A stretch of 63,269 nt of DNA, from contig JBLHRR010000014.1 in NCBI GenBank assembly GCA_047626155.1, positions 1 through 63,269 on the forward strand, in the 5' to 3' direction. Below, piece by piece: positions 7,654 through 15,686 of this stretch. The stretch's first letter is position 1; every line of letters begins with the position of its first letter. The notes beneath the pieces were generated by a model. That model was not told the DNA's origin, ran no database searches, and saw nothing but the letters and a program-made list of their open reading frames with translations. The stretch is from CALGLS01 sp047626155. Lineage in GTDB: Bacteria; Bacteroidota; Bacteroidia; Chitinophagales; Saprospiraceae. A program made the translations under genes and the position numbers.

Positions 7654-8148
7654 TTATTTATCGTCCATCAACATGACCTCTAGTTCATCTCCGGACTGAT
7701 CGTACAATTCATCCATCCGCAGCCCAGACACCGGATGTACAAAATCTTCAGCGATATCCATCATCGGGATCAGCACAAAATTACGATCTTGCATATGCGG
7801 ATGCGGTACAACAAGTTTCTTAGTATCCATGACTTCATTTCCAAAAAAGACGATGTCAATATCTAGTACCCGAGCGGTCCATTTTTCCAGACGTTCGCGG
7901 CCGCAGCTGCTTTCTATCTTATGAATTTCTTCCAGTGTTTCCTCGGCAGATAATTCGGTTTCTACTAAAATCGCGTAATTGATGAAATCGGGTTGGTCGG
8001 TTTTTCCCCAGGCGGCTGTTTCGTAATAAGGAGACTTCCTTTGAATGGGGCCTATCTGCTCCACAATCATTTCCTCTGCCTTTTGTAGCATGCCGAGGCG
8101 GTTGCCGATGTTGCTCCCGAGGTGAAGATATACCTGGTGTTTTGTCAT
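7654..8148 (-). CDS. folK: 2-amino-4-hydroxy-6-hydroxymethyldihydropteridine pyrophosphokinase
   Basis: HPPK transfers pyrophosphate from ATP to 6-hydroxymethyl-dihydropterin in folate synthesis. Signatures: LHLGSNIGNR at the N-terminus, GRERLEKWTARVLDIDIVFF containing the Mg-binding DxD (DID) and conserved Arg, and the loop VVPHPHMQDRNFVLIPMMD. The length of 164 aa is normal. A near-perfect promoter (TTTG, 18-nt spacer, TAACTTTG) lies just upstream, at the 3' end of the lptD gene. Confidence 0.95.
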   Translation of the reverse strand: MTKHQVYLHLGSNIGNRLGMLQKAEEMIVEQIGPIQRKSPYYETAAWGKTDQPDFINYAILVETELSAEETLEEIHKIESSCGRERLEKWTARVLDIDIVFFGNEVMDTKKLVVPHPHMQDRNFVLIPMMDIAEDFVHPVSGLRMDELYDQSGDELEVMLMDDK

Positions 8149-8200
8149 AGTTGTGCTATAGAAATTTGAATGCGTGAATTCAATTTTACTAATTTAAGCA

Positions 8201-8230
8201 CAAAGTTAATTTTGAATAGGAGAAAACAAA
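8201..8230 (-). promoter_or_regulatory. Bacteroidota promoter for folK
   Basis: On the minus strand: -33 element TTTG (8230-8227), an 18-nt spacer and -7 element TAACTTTG (8208-8201), fully matching the Bacteroidota consensus TTTG/TAnnTTTG. Predicted start near 8196, about 48 nt ahead of the folK ATG. Confidence 0.65.
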
Positions 8231-8241
8231 AGGAAATCCTA

Positions 8242-11109
8242 CTAAAACCCATTCTGCCCAATCGACTGTCCATCAAACTGGTTTCGGCCATAGGGAACTT
8301 TGATGAAGTCCAGGGCTCCGGGTTTTACATTTAGAGAGAAGTTAAAGGAGTTTCTGGAAGGGTACCAATTGATCTGCATTCGCCAACAGTGCAAATCGCG
8401 GGCTAAGCCTAGACTGGGATAAACCAGTCGCTTTTGCTTGAAATTATAAGAAATCTGACTGAGGTTGACGCTCCACTTATCCGTCAATTTTATGTTCCCT
8501 CGGAGGGTGAGGGAATGAGTGGTAATGGTGAATGTATCACGGGCGGTATCTCCTGCTCCAATGCTTTCCAGCTGGAATTTAATATCGTGGCTAATGCTGA
8601 AATTATCAATCAAACTCAGGAAGCTTTGGTTTGCAATGCCTTGAGGCCCTTGATCTCCCCTTGATCGTTCGCTGCTTTTTCCTTTCTTTTTATCATTTCC
8701 AGAAATCATATCTACTAGTTTTCGGATGGTAAAACGAGTGGTTACCCCCGCGGAGGCCCTATCAAAACGGGCAAGTCTTTTTCGATCTTTCCAAACCAAT
8801 TGATCCACTCTTACCCGTCGGTTGAGACTGTCATTAAAAACGACTTGGTAAGGATCGAAAGTAGCATTTAAAGTAAGGGTGGTAAGCTGTGGAATTATAG
8901 AAGCTCGGCCATTCATCGTTATAGTACTCCACTGCATTGTATCCTTTGCGAAATTGCGACTCCCCCTTAAGCCAACGCTATCAAATATTTTGAAACGTTG
9001 GAAAGTAGAATCTTTTTTAGAAAAATATTTCCCTTCAAAAATATTAACTAAGCCATAGCTGAGGTTAAACTGTTCTCCAGCGCTTGATGGCTGATTGCTA
9101 TAAACGTCCCCAGGAAATATCGAATACATCTCTTCGTCATATTCTCCTTGCTCATTCGTCAAGAGGGAAGCTCGAACCGTTTTAAAATAATCCCAGACAT
9201 CCGTCGTGTAATCCGGTGTATAACTCATGGTTAAGCTAGGAGTGGCCGTGTGCCTCAGTCCTCGGAGCCAACCTCGTTTGAAGAGCATGGTACCAAATAG
9301 TTTGGTGTTCAGCGTAACACCCGTATTAAACATCCGCAGCGGCTTAAATCCGTTTTTAGTCCCATCAATAACGCTACCGTAAGCAATGGTATCATACTCG
9401 TAGATCATATCTATAGTGTCTACGAGCATCGTATCTATTTCCAGTGTTGGGTCGAAAAATTTTTCTACTGTTTTGAAATTCCAGACTTCCGTGTAACTAA
9501 TGTTAGGTGATAAATTAAAATATTTCAAAACTCGGAAACTTGCATTTGCGGAAGTTTCATGCTTTGCACCGAAACGCGCATCATCTAATGTTTGTTGGGT
9601 AAACACCGTTGTATCTGTAGCCACAAATCTGTTCTGTGCCTGTCCGTGATAATCGATCCCTATTTTGTCATACCATTTTTCATCAGCAATGGGACTTTTA
9701 CTTTTGAAAGGAAAAATTCGTCTCATTCTAAAATCAAGATTCGGGAATGAAATCTGTACGGCCCGCGTAGTGGTAATCTGAGAGTGGTTGAAACTGGCAG
9801 AGAAGGTAAAAGGCTTATCTGGAAATGTTTTTATAAAATTGAGGTTAGAACGAGTCGTGTTTTGCTGGGCTGATTCGGCATCGTTGAAGTTTCGGCTTTG
9901 GAAATCATTAGTTTGGAAATTTATCCCTCCGCCGAAAGTCATTGTTGGATGCGCTTTGGTATCCTGTTTATGTGTCCAGTTGACTGAAAAGGATTTATCC
10001 CTGGCAAATCCATTTCCTTTTTCTACCCGCTGATTGGCATAGCGCAGGCTTAGGTTACCATTGTATTTATACAGTTTTTTATATTGAGTAGTAGCGTTCA
10101 AGCCCCAAGTTCCTCGGGTGTATATTTTCCCGGTAATGGTCAGGTTCATGTAATCATTTATCGCAAAGTACCAACCGACATTTTCCAAACCGAATCCAAG
10201 CTGGTCAGACTGTTCATAGCTCTTAGGAAAAATCAAACCGGTGCGTTCGCCTAGCTTCAATGGAAAAACACCAAAGGGCAACCATAAAGGAGTGGGCACT
10301 CCACCTAATTCGATATTGGAGGGACCGACCACGATCACATCATTGGTCATCACTTGCTTTCGACTGTGGATACCAAAGTGAGGTTCCGGATGATTACAGG
10401 TGGTAAACAAGGCATCTTTACTATAAATGTGCTGATGTTGCTGAATGCTATCTGAGCCTTCGCTAAATATTTTGGCCCTGCCTCCGTGCACGACCATACC
10501 GCTTTGATTAGAAACCGCTTTTTCAACCACTCCCTTTTTAGTCTTAAAATTAAAGCGCATTTTCTCTGCGGTAAAGTCCTGATCTTTGTCAGTGAATTTG
10601 GGCAAACCGCTTTTAGCACCGAGGCTATTCTCGCTATATTGCGCCGTTACGATATTATCCGTCCAGTTATAAATGATATAATCGGCCTCCAATTTGATAT
10701 CTCCATATATAACATAGGCATCTCCCCAAAGGTGAATTTCCTTATTCGCTATGTCATAACGCATAGAATCCTTGCCGTAGGACTCCACTTCCTGATCGAG
10801 GGAATCTGTGGAATAGGCTACTTTTGAAGAAGAAGCTGTAAAAGTAGAAGTAGTTGTAGTAGTGTTTGCTTGAGAAAGAGAGTCAAATGAAAAGCTTGTA
10901 CTTCTAGCAAGGCTATCTAATCTATTTGGAATGGTATCGCGTATTTCGCCCAATTCGTTGACCTTTTTCAGTAAATCTGTAGGAATCGGGAGGCCAAGAC
11001 TGTCTAAGACAACCGCAGCCAAGCTGTCAATAGGTGGTACCTCCTGTGCTCGAAGGGAAGAGCAGAAGCAGCAGTAAACCAAAATTATTAAGAGTAGTTT
11101 TGCTTTCAA
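8242..11109 (-). CDS. lptD: LPS-assembly protein LptD-like outer-membrane protein
   Basis: 955-aa precursor with an N-terminal signal peptide (about residues 1-21, ending SSLRAQ). A low-complexity Ser/Thr-rich stretch (residues 65-95) is followed by an OstA-like domain (about 110-260, e.g. IHLWGDAYVIYGDIKLEADY and AEKMRFNFKTKKGVVE) and a large beta-barrel made of alternating aromatic strands. This is the architecture of Bacteroidota LptD, the outer-membrane component that inserts lipopolysaccharide. It is divergent from the amidase gene (119 nt between starts), and the lptD / amidase / MCE arrangement supports the call. The protein ends in an aromatic residue (Phe), typical for BAM substrates. 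Confidence 0.85.
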   Translation of the reverse strand: MKAKLLLIILVYCCFCSSLRAQEVPPIDSLAAVVLDSLGLPIPTDLLKKVNELGEIRDTIPNRLDSLARSTSFSFDSLSQANTTTTTSTFTASSSKVAYSTDSLDQEVESYGKDSMRYDIANKEIHLWGDAYVIYGDIKLEADYIIYNWTDNIVTAQYSENSLGAKSGLPKFTDKDQDFTAEKMRFNFKTKKGVVEKAVSNQSGMVVHGGRAKIFSEGSDSIQQHQHIYSKDALFTTCNHPEPHFGIHSRKQVMTNDVIVVGPSNIELGGVPTPLWLPFGVFPLKLGERTGLIFPKSYEQSDQLGFGLENVGWYFAINDYMNLTITGKIYTRGTWGLNATTQYKKLYKYNGNLSLRYANQRVEKGNGFARDKSFSVNWTHKQDTKAHPTMTFGGGINFQTNDFQSRNFNDAESAQQNTTRSNLNFIKTFPDKPFTFSASFNHSQITTTRAVQISFPNLDFRMRRIFPFKSKSPIADEKWYDKIGIDYHGQAQNRFVATDTTVFTQQTLDDARFGAKHETSANASFRVLKYFNLSPNISYTEVWNFKTVEKFFDPTLEIDTMLVDTIDMIYEYDTIAYGSVIDGTKNGFKPLRMFNTGVTLNTKLFGTMLFKRGWLRGLRHTATPSLTMSYTPDYTTDVWDYFKTVRASLLTNEQGEYDEEMYSIFPGDVYSNQPSSAGEQFNLSYGLVNIFEGKYFSKKDSTFQRFKIFDSVGLRGSRNFAKDTMQWSTITMNGRASIIPQLTTLTLNATFDPYQVVFNDSLNRRVRVDQLVWKDRKRLARFDRASAGVTTRFTIRKLVDMISGNDKKKGKSSERSRGDQGPQGIANQSFLSLIDNFSISHDIKFQLESIGAGDTARDTFTITTHSLTLRGNIKLTDKWSVNLSQISYNFKQKRLVYPSLGLARDLHCWRMQINWYPSRNSFNFSLNVKPGALDFIKVPYGRNQFDGQSIGQNGF

Positions 11110-11228
11110 CCTATTAATTGTTTTTCTTTGCGCCTTCTTAGAGTTTGTTTATGATTTAGTAATTAGTCTGCAAGGACCAAATTTTCAACAAGCTCTTAGG
11201 TTTATCTATTATAATAGTTACTGATCCA

Positions 11229-12680
11229 ATGACAAAACCAAACTTCCTAAAATTAACGGCCTTTCTTTTGGTTCTGCCTTTTGTTAACATTTACTTTAAC
11301 AGTTCGGTAAGACCCTCAGCTATAGACGAATTACCTACTGATAAAACCTTTAACGTTTTAGATGGTGAAACGAATGGCCATCGCAGCTGTTTCATTCCTC
11401 ATCTCCATAAAGATGTTTCCGTCTTTGAAACACCCGATTTTGGTTTTGAGATGGGCAAATATATTAAAGATAATTTTGGAAAGGGTGCTAATTATAAAAT
11501 CAAAACCGTAGTGATCGATGCCGGGCATGGTGGTCGAGATGGAGGTACTTCCGGAAAGTACGCCGTAGAAAAGGATATTGCCTTGAAAATTGCCAATCAT
11601 TTGGGGGCAAATCTGAGATACCATTATCCCAATGTCCGTTTTATTTTTACCCGTTCTGATGACCGTTTCATTCCTTTGAATGAACGCGCACGCATCGCCA
11701 ACGATGCAAAGGCCGATCTCTTTATTTCCATCCATTGCAATTCTCTTCCCAACTCCCCAATGAACAATAGGGTAAAAGGTTCGGAAACTTATGTCATGGG
11801 GCTACACACCGCGGAGCAAAACCTGAACGTTGCCAAACGAGAAAACTCCTCCATCCTTTACGAACAAGACTATCAGCAACGATACGATGGCTACGATCCG
11901 AACTCTCCGGAAGGTCATATTATATTGTCTATGTTTCAAAATGCCTACCTTGGCCAAAGCATTCTACTGGCTGAAGAAATAGAAAATAAATTGGCTAGTG
12001 CCGCAGGACGAGGAAGTCTGGGGGTGAAGCAAGCAGGTTTCGTAGTGCTTAAACAAACAACAATGCCAAGCGTTCTAGTAGAAACAGGCTACCTTAGCAA
12101 CACGGAAGATGAAAAATATCTTTCCAGCGAAACGGGACAGTCCAACATGGCGCTTTCTATACTCGATGCATTCACCGCCTACAAGCAGGCTGTTGAAGAC
12201 AATAATCCAGAAGTTGGAAGAACTACTTACGTAGAAAGTAATACGAAGCAAGTGCAAGTAAAAAGTACCTCAATCACGGTTGGTCGGTTTTTGAATGAAA
12301 AGCAAAATGGAAATCAAAACCCACTAACCACTAACAATATAAATACAAAACAGCGGGAAGCTACTGTTCAGCCAGTTTCCAGAGGTATGGCTCCTCCCCT
12401 TGTTGTAAATGATAAAGACAACACGACCAAAGCTATTCATTCAAAAACTGATTATAAAGTATTGCTGGCGACTTCTAATAAATTAATAGATACTGGGAAA
12501 AGTCCTTGGAAAGATATTGATTATTCGGTTCAGGTGCTAAGAGAAAAAGAGAGTTACAAGTATCTTGTTATAGGATTTAGCGATAAGACTTCGGCGACTA
12601 AGGTGAAGGAGGAGATGCGGAAGAAGGGGTTTAAGGAAGCTTTTGTGGTTGGATATAGGAATGGGATTCGGGTGGAGTAA
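11229..12680 (+). CDS. N-acetylmuramoyl-L-alanine amidase (Amidase_3)
   Basis: Zn-dependent periplasmic amidase that cleaves the bond between N-acetylmuramic acid and L-Ala in peptidoglycan. There is an N-terminal hydrophobic export segment (residues 8-22). The catalytic domain (about 92-310) shows VIDAGHGGRDGG (zinc His100), AVEKDIAL (zinc Glu114), SIHCNS (zinc His) and VLVETGYLSN (catalytic Glu). After a polar linker (about 320-405), the C-terminal 75 residues (YKVLLATSNKLI to the end) resemble a SPOR-type peptidoglycan-binding module. The 483 aa match Bacteroidota AmiC-like proteins. It is divergent from lptD and followed by the MCE gene. Confidence 0.9.
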   Translation: MTKPNFLKLTAFLLVLPFVNIYFNSSVRPSAIDELPTDKTFNVLDGETNGHRSCFIPHLHKDVSVFETPDFGFEMGKYIKDNFGKGANYKIKTVVIDAGHGGRDGGTSGKYAVEKDIALKIANHLGANLRYHYPNVRFIFTRSDDRFIPLNERARIANDAKADLFISIHCNSLPNSPMNNRVKGSETYVMGLHTAEQNLNVAKRENSSILYEQDYQQRYDGYDPNSPEGHIILSMFQNAYLGQSILLAEEIENKLASAAGRGSLGVKQAGFVVLKQTTMPSVLVETGYLSNTEDEKYLSSETGQSNMALSILDAFTAYKQAVEDNNPEVGRTTYVESNTKQVQVKSTSITVGRFLNEKQNGNQNPLTTNNINTKQREATVQPVSRGMAPPLVVNDKDNTTKAIHSKTDYKVLLATSNKLIDTGKSPWKDIDYSVQVLREKESYKYLVIGFSDKTSATKVKEEMRKKGFKEAFVVGYRNGIRVE

Positions 12681-12686
12681 TATATA

Positions 12687-12810
12687 ATCGGTTTCGGGTA
12701 TCCGGTTTTTGGTATCCGGCGACCGTACCAAATTGTTACAACAAAAAAACCGTTGCGCTCTTTGCGCCTTCCACCTGGCATGCGGACAGGTTTGCGGTGA
12801 AAAAAACAAT
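12687..12810. repeat. Intergenic repeat block: R1-like fragment plus CTTTGCGCC element
   Basis: ATCGGTTTCGGGTATCCGG, then GGTATCCGGCGACCGTACCA, resembles the interior of repeat R1 without its inverted ends. It is followed by a common environmental-genome repeat (TTGCGCTCTTTGCGCCTTCC, GGCATGCGGACAGGT, TTGCGGTGAAAAAA). The block lies between the amidase and MCE genes. Confidence 0.5.
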
Positions 12811-12875
12811 TGGCGGAACGCCAGTTTACATACTCCACCAAATAAACGCTAGTAAGAAAAAATAAAAAACACAAC

Positions 12876-13931
12876 ATGTCAAACGAAACAAAAATCGGAA
12901 TTTTAGCAGTGGTGACTATCACCCTATTTATTTTCGGTTTCAAATTTATAAAAGGCCAAAATATCTTGACCTCCTCACAGATCATTTACGTAAAGTATGA
13001 TCAAGTGGATATGATGGCCGTCTCCTCCCCTGTTCTGATCAATGGTTTTCAGGTTGGGGTGGTTACAGACATTTACCTGAATCCGGAAACAATGACGGAC
13101 ATCATTGCGGTACTCGATATTGGAAAAGACATCAGCATTCATAAAGGTGCAATGGCGGAAATCGTAAGTGCGAGTATGATGGGCGGTAAAGCCATTCGCA
13201 TTATGAACAACCAACCTTGTTCGGATGGTACTTGCGTAAAAAGTGGAGAATACCTTAATGGTAGAACCTTGGGTTTGCTAGAAGCTATGATTCCTCAAGG
13301 CGAGATAGACACTTACCTGACCAGTATAAAGAACAGCATCGGTCCTGCTTTTGATTCTTTGAATCAATCTTTGAAGGATCCTTCAGAGGATAATTTGATT
13401 GGAAAAACCATGCAGGACTTACAGCTTAGTATGGCCAACCTCAAGCAGACCACCGATCAACTTAACAATCTACTTGCATCTTCTGCCGGAACCATCAATA
13501 GAACGATGGGGAATTTGGAATCCATTACTGGAAATGTGAAATCGTCTAATGACAAGATCACCAGTATGCTGACCAATGCCGATAGCCTAATGGCAAAATT
13601 GAATGCCGCCAATATCGGTGGAACGATAGACAGTGCTAACAAAGCATTGGGAAGTACCGATGAGGCCATTGCTCAATTAAAAATTACCTTGCAAAAAGCA
13701 GATGTAGCACTAGAAGGTTTGGGAGAAATAGCTCGCCAAATCAACGAAGGAGATGGCGCCTTAGCGATGCTGATCAAAGACCCTGCATTTGCTGAAAAAC
13801 TCAACACGACAGTTCAAGATTTGGATGCCTTATTACTCGACGTAAAAGGGCACCCTTATAATTATATCCCGTTTAAATCACGCAGAAAGGTAACAAAATG
13901 GAGAGCGAAAGACCTAAAAGAAGGAGAATAA
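12876..13931 (+). CDS. MlaD/MCE-family lipid-transport protein
   Basis: 351-aa inner-membrane-anchored periplasmic protein: one N-terminal TM helix (about residues 7-25), an MCE domain (about 37-115: VKYDQVDMMAVSSPVLINGF, VGVVTDIYLNPE) and a long amphipathic C-terminal helical region (150-310) rich in Asn, Leu and Ser, as in MlaD/PqiB-like phospholipid carriers. The family moves phospholipids between the membranes with an MlaE permease and MlaF ATPase, which are not in this window. The gene overlaps the methyltransferase gene by 34 nt in another frame, so the two are translationally linked. Confidence 0.85.
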   Translation: MSNETKIGILAVVTITLFIFGFKFIKGQNILTSSQIIYVKYDQVDMMAVSSPVLINGFQVGVVTDIYLNPETMTDIIAVLDIGKDISIHKGAMAEIVSASMMGGKAIRIMNNQPCSDGTCVKSGEYLNGRTLGLLEAMIPQGEIDTYLTSIKNSIGPAFDSLNQSLKDPSEDNLIGKTMQDLQLSMANLKQTTDQLNNLLASSAGTINRTMGNLESITGNVKSSNDKITSMLTNADSLMAKLNAANIGGTIDSANKALGSTDEAIAQLKITLQKADVALEGLGEIARQINEGDGALAMLIKDPAFAEKLNTTVQDLDALLLDVKGHPYNYIPFKSRRKVTKWRAKDLKEGE

Positions 13932-14503
13932 AAAAATCCAAAAACGATACTCCCCCGTTGAAGGCCATCCGCGATAGTTACGCGGACATGGGAGTGGATG
14001 CATTTTACCGTAACAATGGGGAGACCTACCAAAACCCACACTACGACTACATCAAACAGTTGCTTAAGCAAAACGAATCTCGGATTGATTATAAGAAGAT
14101 CCTTGATTTTTGTTGTGGTAGTGGCGAGGTTAGTCAGGTGCTCCACGAGATGGGTTTTGAAAAGAGTACGGGCTGCGATCCTTACACTCAAAAGGCCTAT
14201 AGCCTGCGCATGAGAAAACCTTGCATGGGCTATTCCTTTGAAGATGTTATCCAAGGGAAACTTCCTCCACGGCAACAATACTCTTCCGTCATTAGTAGTT
14301 TCGCTATGCATCTTTGCAAACCGAAGCAACTTTATCCGTTGACGCATCAATTATTTGGACGTACGAAACAGGTTGTGATCATTACGCCGCATAAGAGGCC
14401 TGCGTTGCAGGAATTGGATGGGGTGAAGTTGGATTTTGAGGATTTTGTTTTGACGGAGAAGGGGAAAAAGGTTAGGTTGATGGGGTATAGTTTGGAGGGA
14501 TAG
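13898..14503 (+). CDS. SAM-dependent class I methyltransferase
   Basis: 201-aa protein with a Rossmann-fold methyltransferase core: motif I ILDFCCGSGEVSQVLHEMG (about residues 68-86), the motif II acidic position GCDPYTQKAY, and a later VVIITPHKRP segment. A basic, charged N-terminus (MESERPKRRRIKKSKND) precedes the domain; part of it is encoded in the overlap with the MCE gene, so the start could be later, for example at the Met of DSYADMGVDAF. The substrate is unknown. Overlap with the upstream gene indicates an operon. Confidence 0.75.
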   Translation: MESERPKRRRIKKSKNDTPPLKAIRDSYADMGVDAFYRNNGETYQNPHYDYIKQLLKQNESRIDYKKILDFCCGSGEVSQVLHEMGFEKSTGCDPYTQKAYSLRMRKPCMGYSFEDVIQGKLPPRQQYSSVISSFAMHLCKPKQLYPLTHQLFGRTKQVVIITPHKRPALQELDGVKLDFEDFVLTEKGKKVRLMGYSLEG

Positions 14504-14741
14504 GATTCATAGATTGTGGCTTTGGGAATTGAAGTTAAATACATTTGTCTTTTCAGGGGCCTTATTTCTTAAGTTAAACTTTTCGGAATGCCTTCGGCGA
14601 CATACTTTTTCAGTCGAAAAAAAGTATGCAAAATTCTCGGCGAATCAAAGGCTCTAGACATGGGGTTGAAGATTCCTTTGAAGTAGGTAACTCTGCAAGT
14701 TTCACAAAAGAACTTAATGTAATCATACGAAAGCTATCCCA

Positions 14742-14782
14742 ACATTTTGATTCCTACCAAAATGTCTGTACATTAACAGACA
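14742..14782 (+). promoter_or_regulatory. Tandem palindromes, probable Xre-RES operator
   Basis: Two adjacent inverted repeats precede the antitoxin gene: ACATTTTG (14742-14749) with CAAAATGT (14758-14765), and TGTCTGT (14763-14769) with ACAGACA (14776-14782). They end 11 nt before the antitoxin ATG and are well placed for autoregulation by the HTH antitoxin or its complex with the toxin. A further hairpin (CATACTTTTT 14601-14610 with AAAAAGTATG 14619-14628) lies upstream. Confidence 0.6.
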
Positions 14783-14793
14783 AATGACATCAA

Positions 14794-15216
14794 ATGGTAA
14801 AAATTACAAAATTATTAAGCGACTCTAAAAGAGGAATAAAAGTCAGCAGTTCGAGAGATTACATATCATTGAGCCGCAAAGGCTTAACAATGAATCAGTT
14901 AAAGCAGATATTAAAATTTACAAATATTAATATCAAGCAGCTTGCTCAAATGCTATCCATTTCGGAAAGGCAGCTAAGTCGATATACTTTAGATAAAATT
15001 CTAAAAACAGATGTATCCGCACATCTCATTCAAATAGCTGAACTATACGAATTTGGCTATTCGGTTTTTGATATAGAAGCAGATTTTCAGGAATGGATGA
15101 ACAGTGAAATAAGGGCGCTAAGCTATCAAAAACCAATAGATTTACTAGACACTCCTTTTGGAATAAACAATGTTAAAAACATTTTAGGACGCCTTGAATA
15201 TGGAGTATTCTCCTAA
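14794..15216 (+). CDS. Xre/ParS-type antitoxin of a RES toxin
   Basis: 140-aa antitoxin. A central helix-turn-helix (about residues 45-72, IKQLAQMLSISERQLSRYT) is followed by the DUF2384 toxin-binding region (about 80-138), with the family's LIQIAELYEFGYSVF, FQEWMNS and the C-terminal PIDLLDTPFGINNVKNILGR, which docks on the toxin active site. It should neutralise the downstream RES toxin and repress the operon by binding the palindromes upstream. An alternative start exists at Met33 (MNQLKQILKF), but the first ATG is kept because it follows the operators directly. There are two nt between its stop and the toxin start. Confidence 0.9.
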   Translation: MVKITKLLSDSKRGIKVSSSRDYISLSRKGLTMNQLKQILKFTNINIKQLAQMLSISERQLSRYTLDKILKTDVSAHLIQIAELYEFGYSVFDIEADFQEWMNSEIRALSYQKPIDLLDTPFGINNVKNILGRLEYGVFS

Positions 15217-15218
15217 TT

Positions 15219-15683
15219 ATGAAAGTATTTAGAATAACGAAAGAAAAGTATAAAGGAGATTTGTCGGGTAAAGGTGCAGAGCTATTTGGGGGACGGTGGA
15301 ATCCGGTAGGCACGCCAGCATTGTACACCTCAGAAAATAGAGCATTGTGTACACTAGAATTATTAGTACATACCACTAACAACGTGCTTCCTTCTACATA
15401 TCTAATCCAAAGTATAGAAATTCCAAAGAAATTAGAAAAGGAAATCAAGCTGTTATCAGCTTCGGACCTTTCGCCCAATTGGAATACCCTGGAACACGAA
15501 GTATGGACAGAAGAGTTAGGATATAAATATCTACATGAAGAAAAGAAACTTGGTATTCAGATACCTTCAGCCATCATTCCTCAGGAGAACAATTTCGTGT
15601 TAAATCCAAACCATGAGTCATACGAAGATATTAAGATAATCCAGATCAGTGAACTTCATATTGACAAAAGGCTGTTGAAATAG
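15219..15683 (+). CDS. RES-domain toxin (NAD+-degrading)
   Basis: 154-aa toxin of the RES family, whose characterised members deplete NAD+ in the cell by glycohydrolase or phosphorylase activity. The conserved Arg, Glu and Ser that name the family are visible: Arg26 in FGGRWNPVGTPALY, Glu47 in LCTLELLVH, and Ser in the IQIPSAIIPQENNFVLNP motif near the C-terminus. The toxin looks complete. It follows the antitoxin by 2 nt, and its stop lies only 3 nt from the stop of the convergent leucine-rich-repeat gene. Confidence 0.92.
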   Translation: MKVFRITKEKYKGDLSGKGAELFGGRWNPVGTPALYTSENRALCTLELLVHTTNNVLPSTYLIQSIEIPKKLEKEIKLLSASDLSPNWNTLEHEVWTEELGYKYLHEEKKLGIQIPSAIIPQENNFVLNPNHESYEDIKIIQISELHIDKRLLK

Positions 15684-15686
15684 TCT

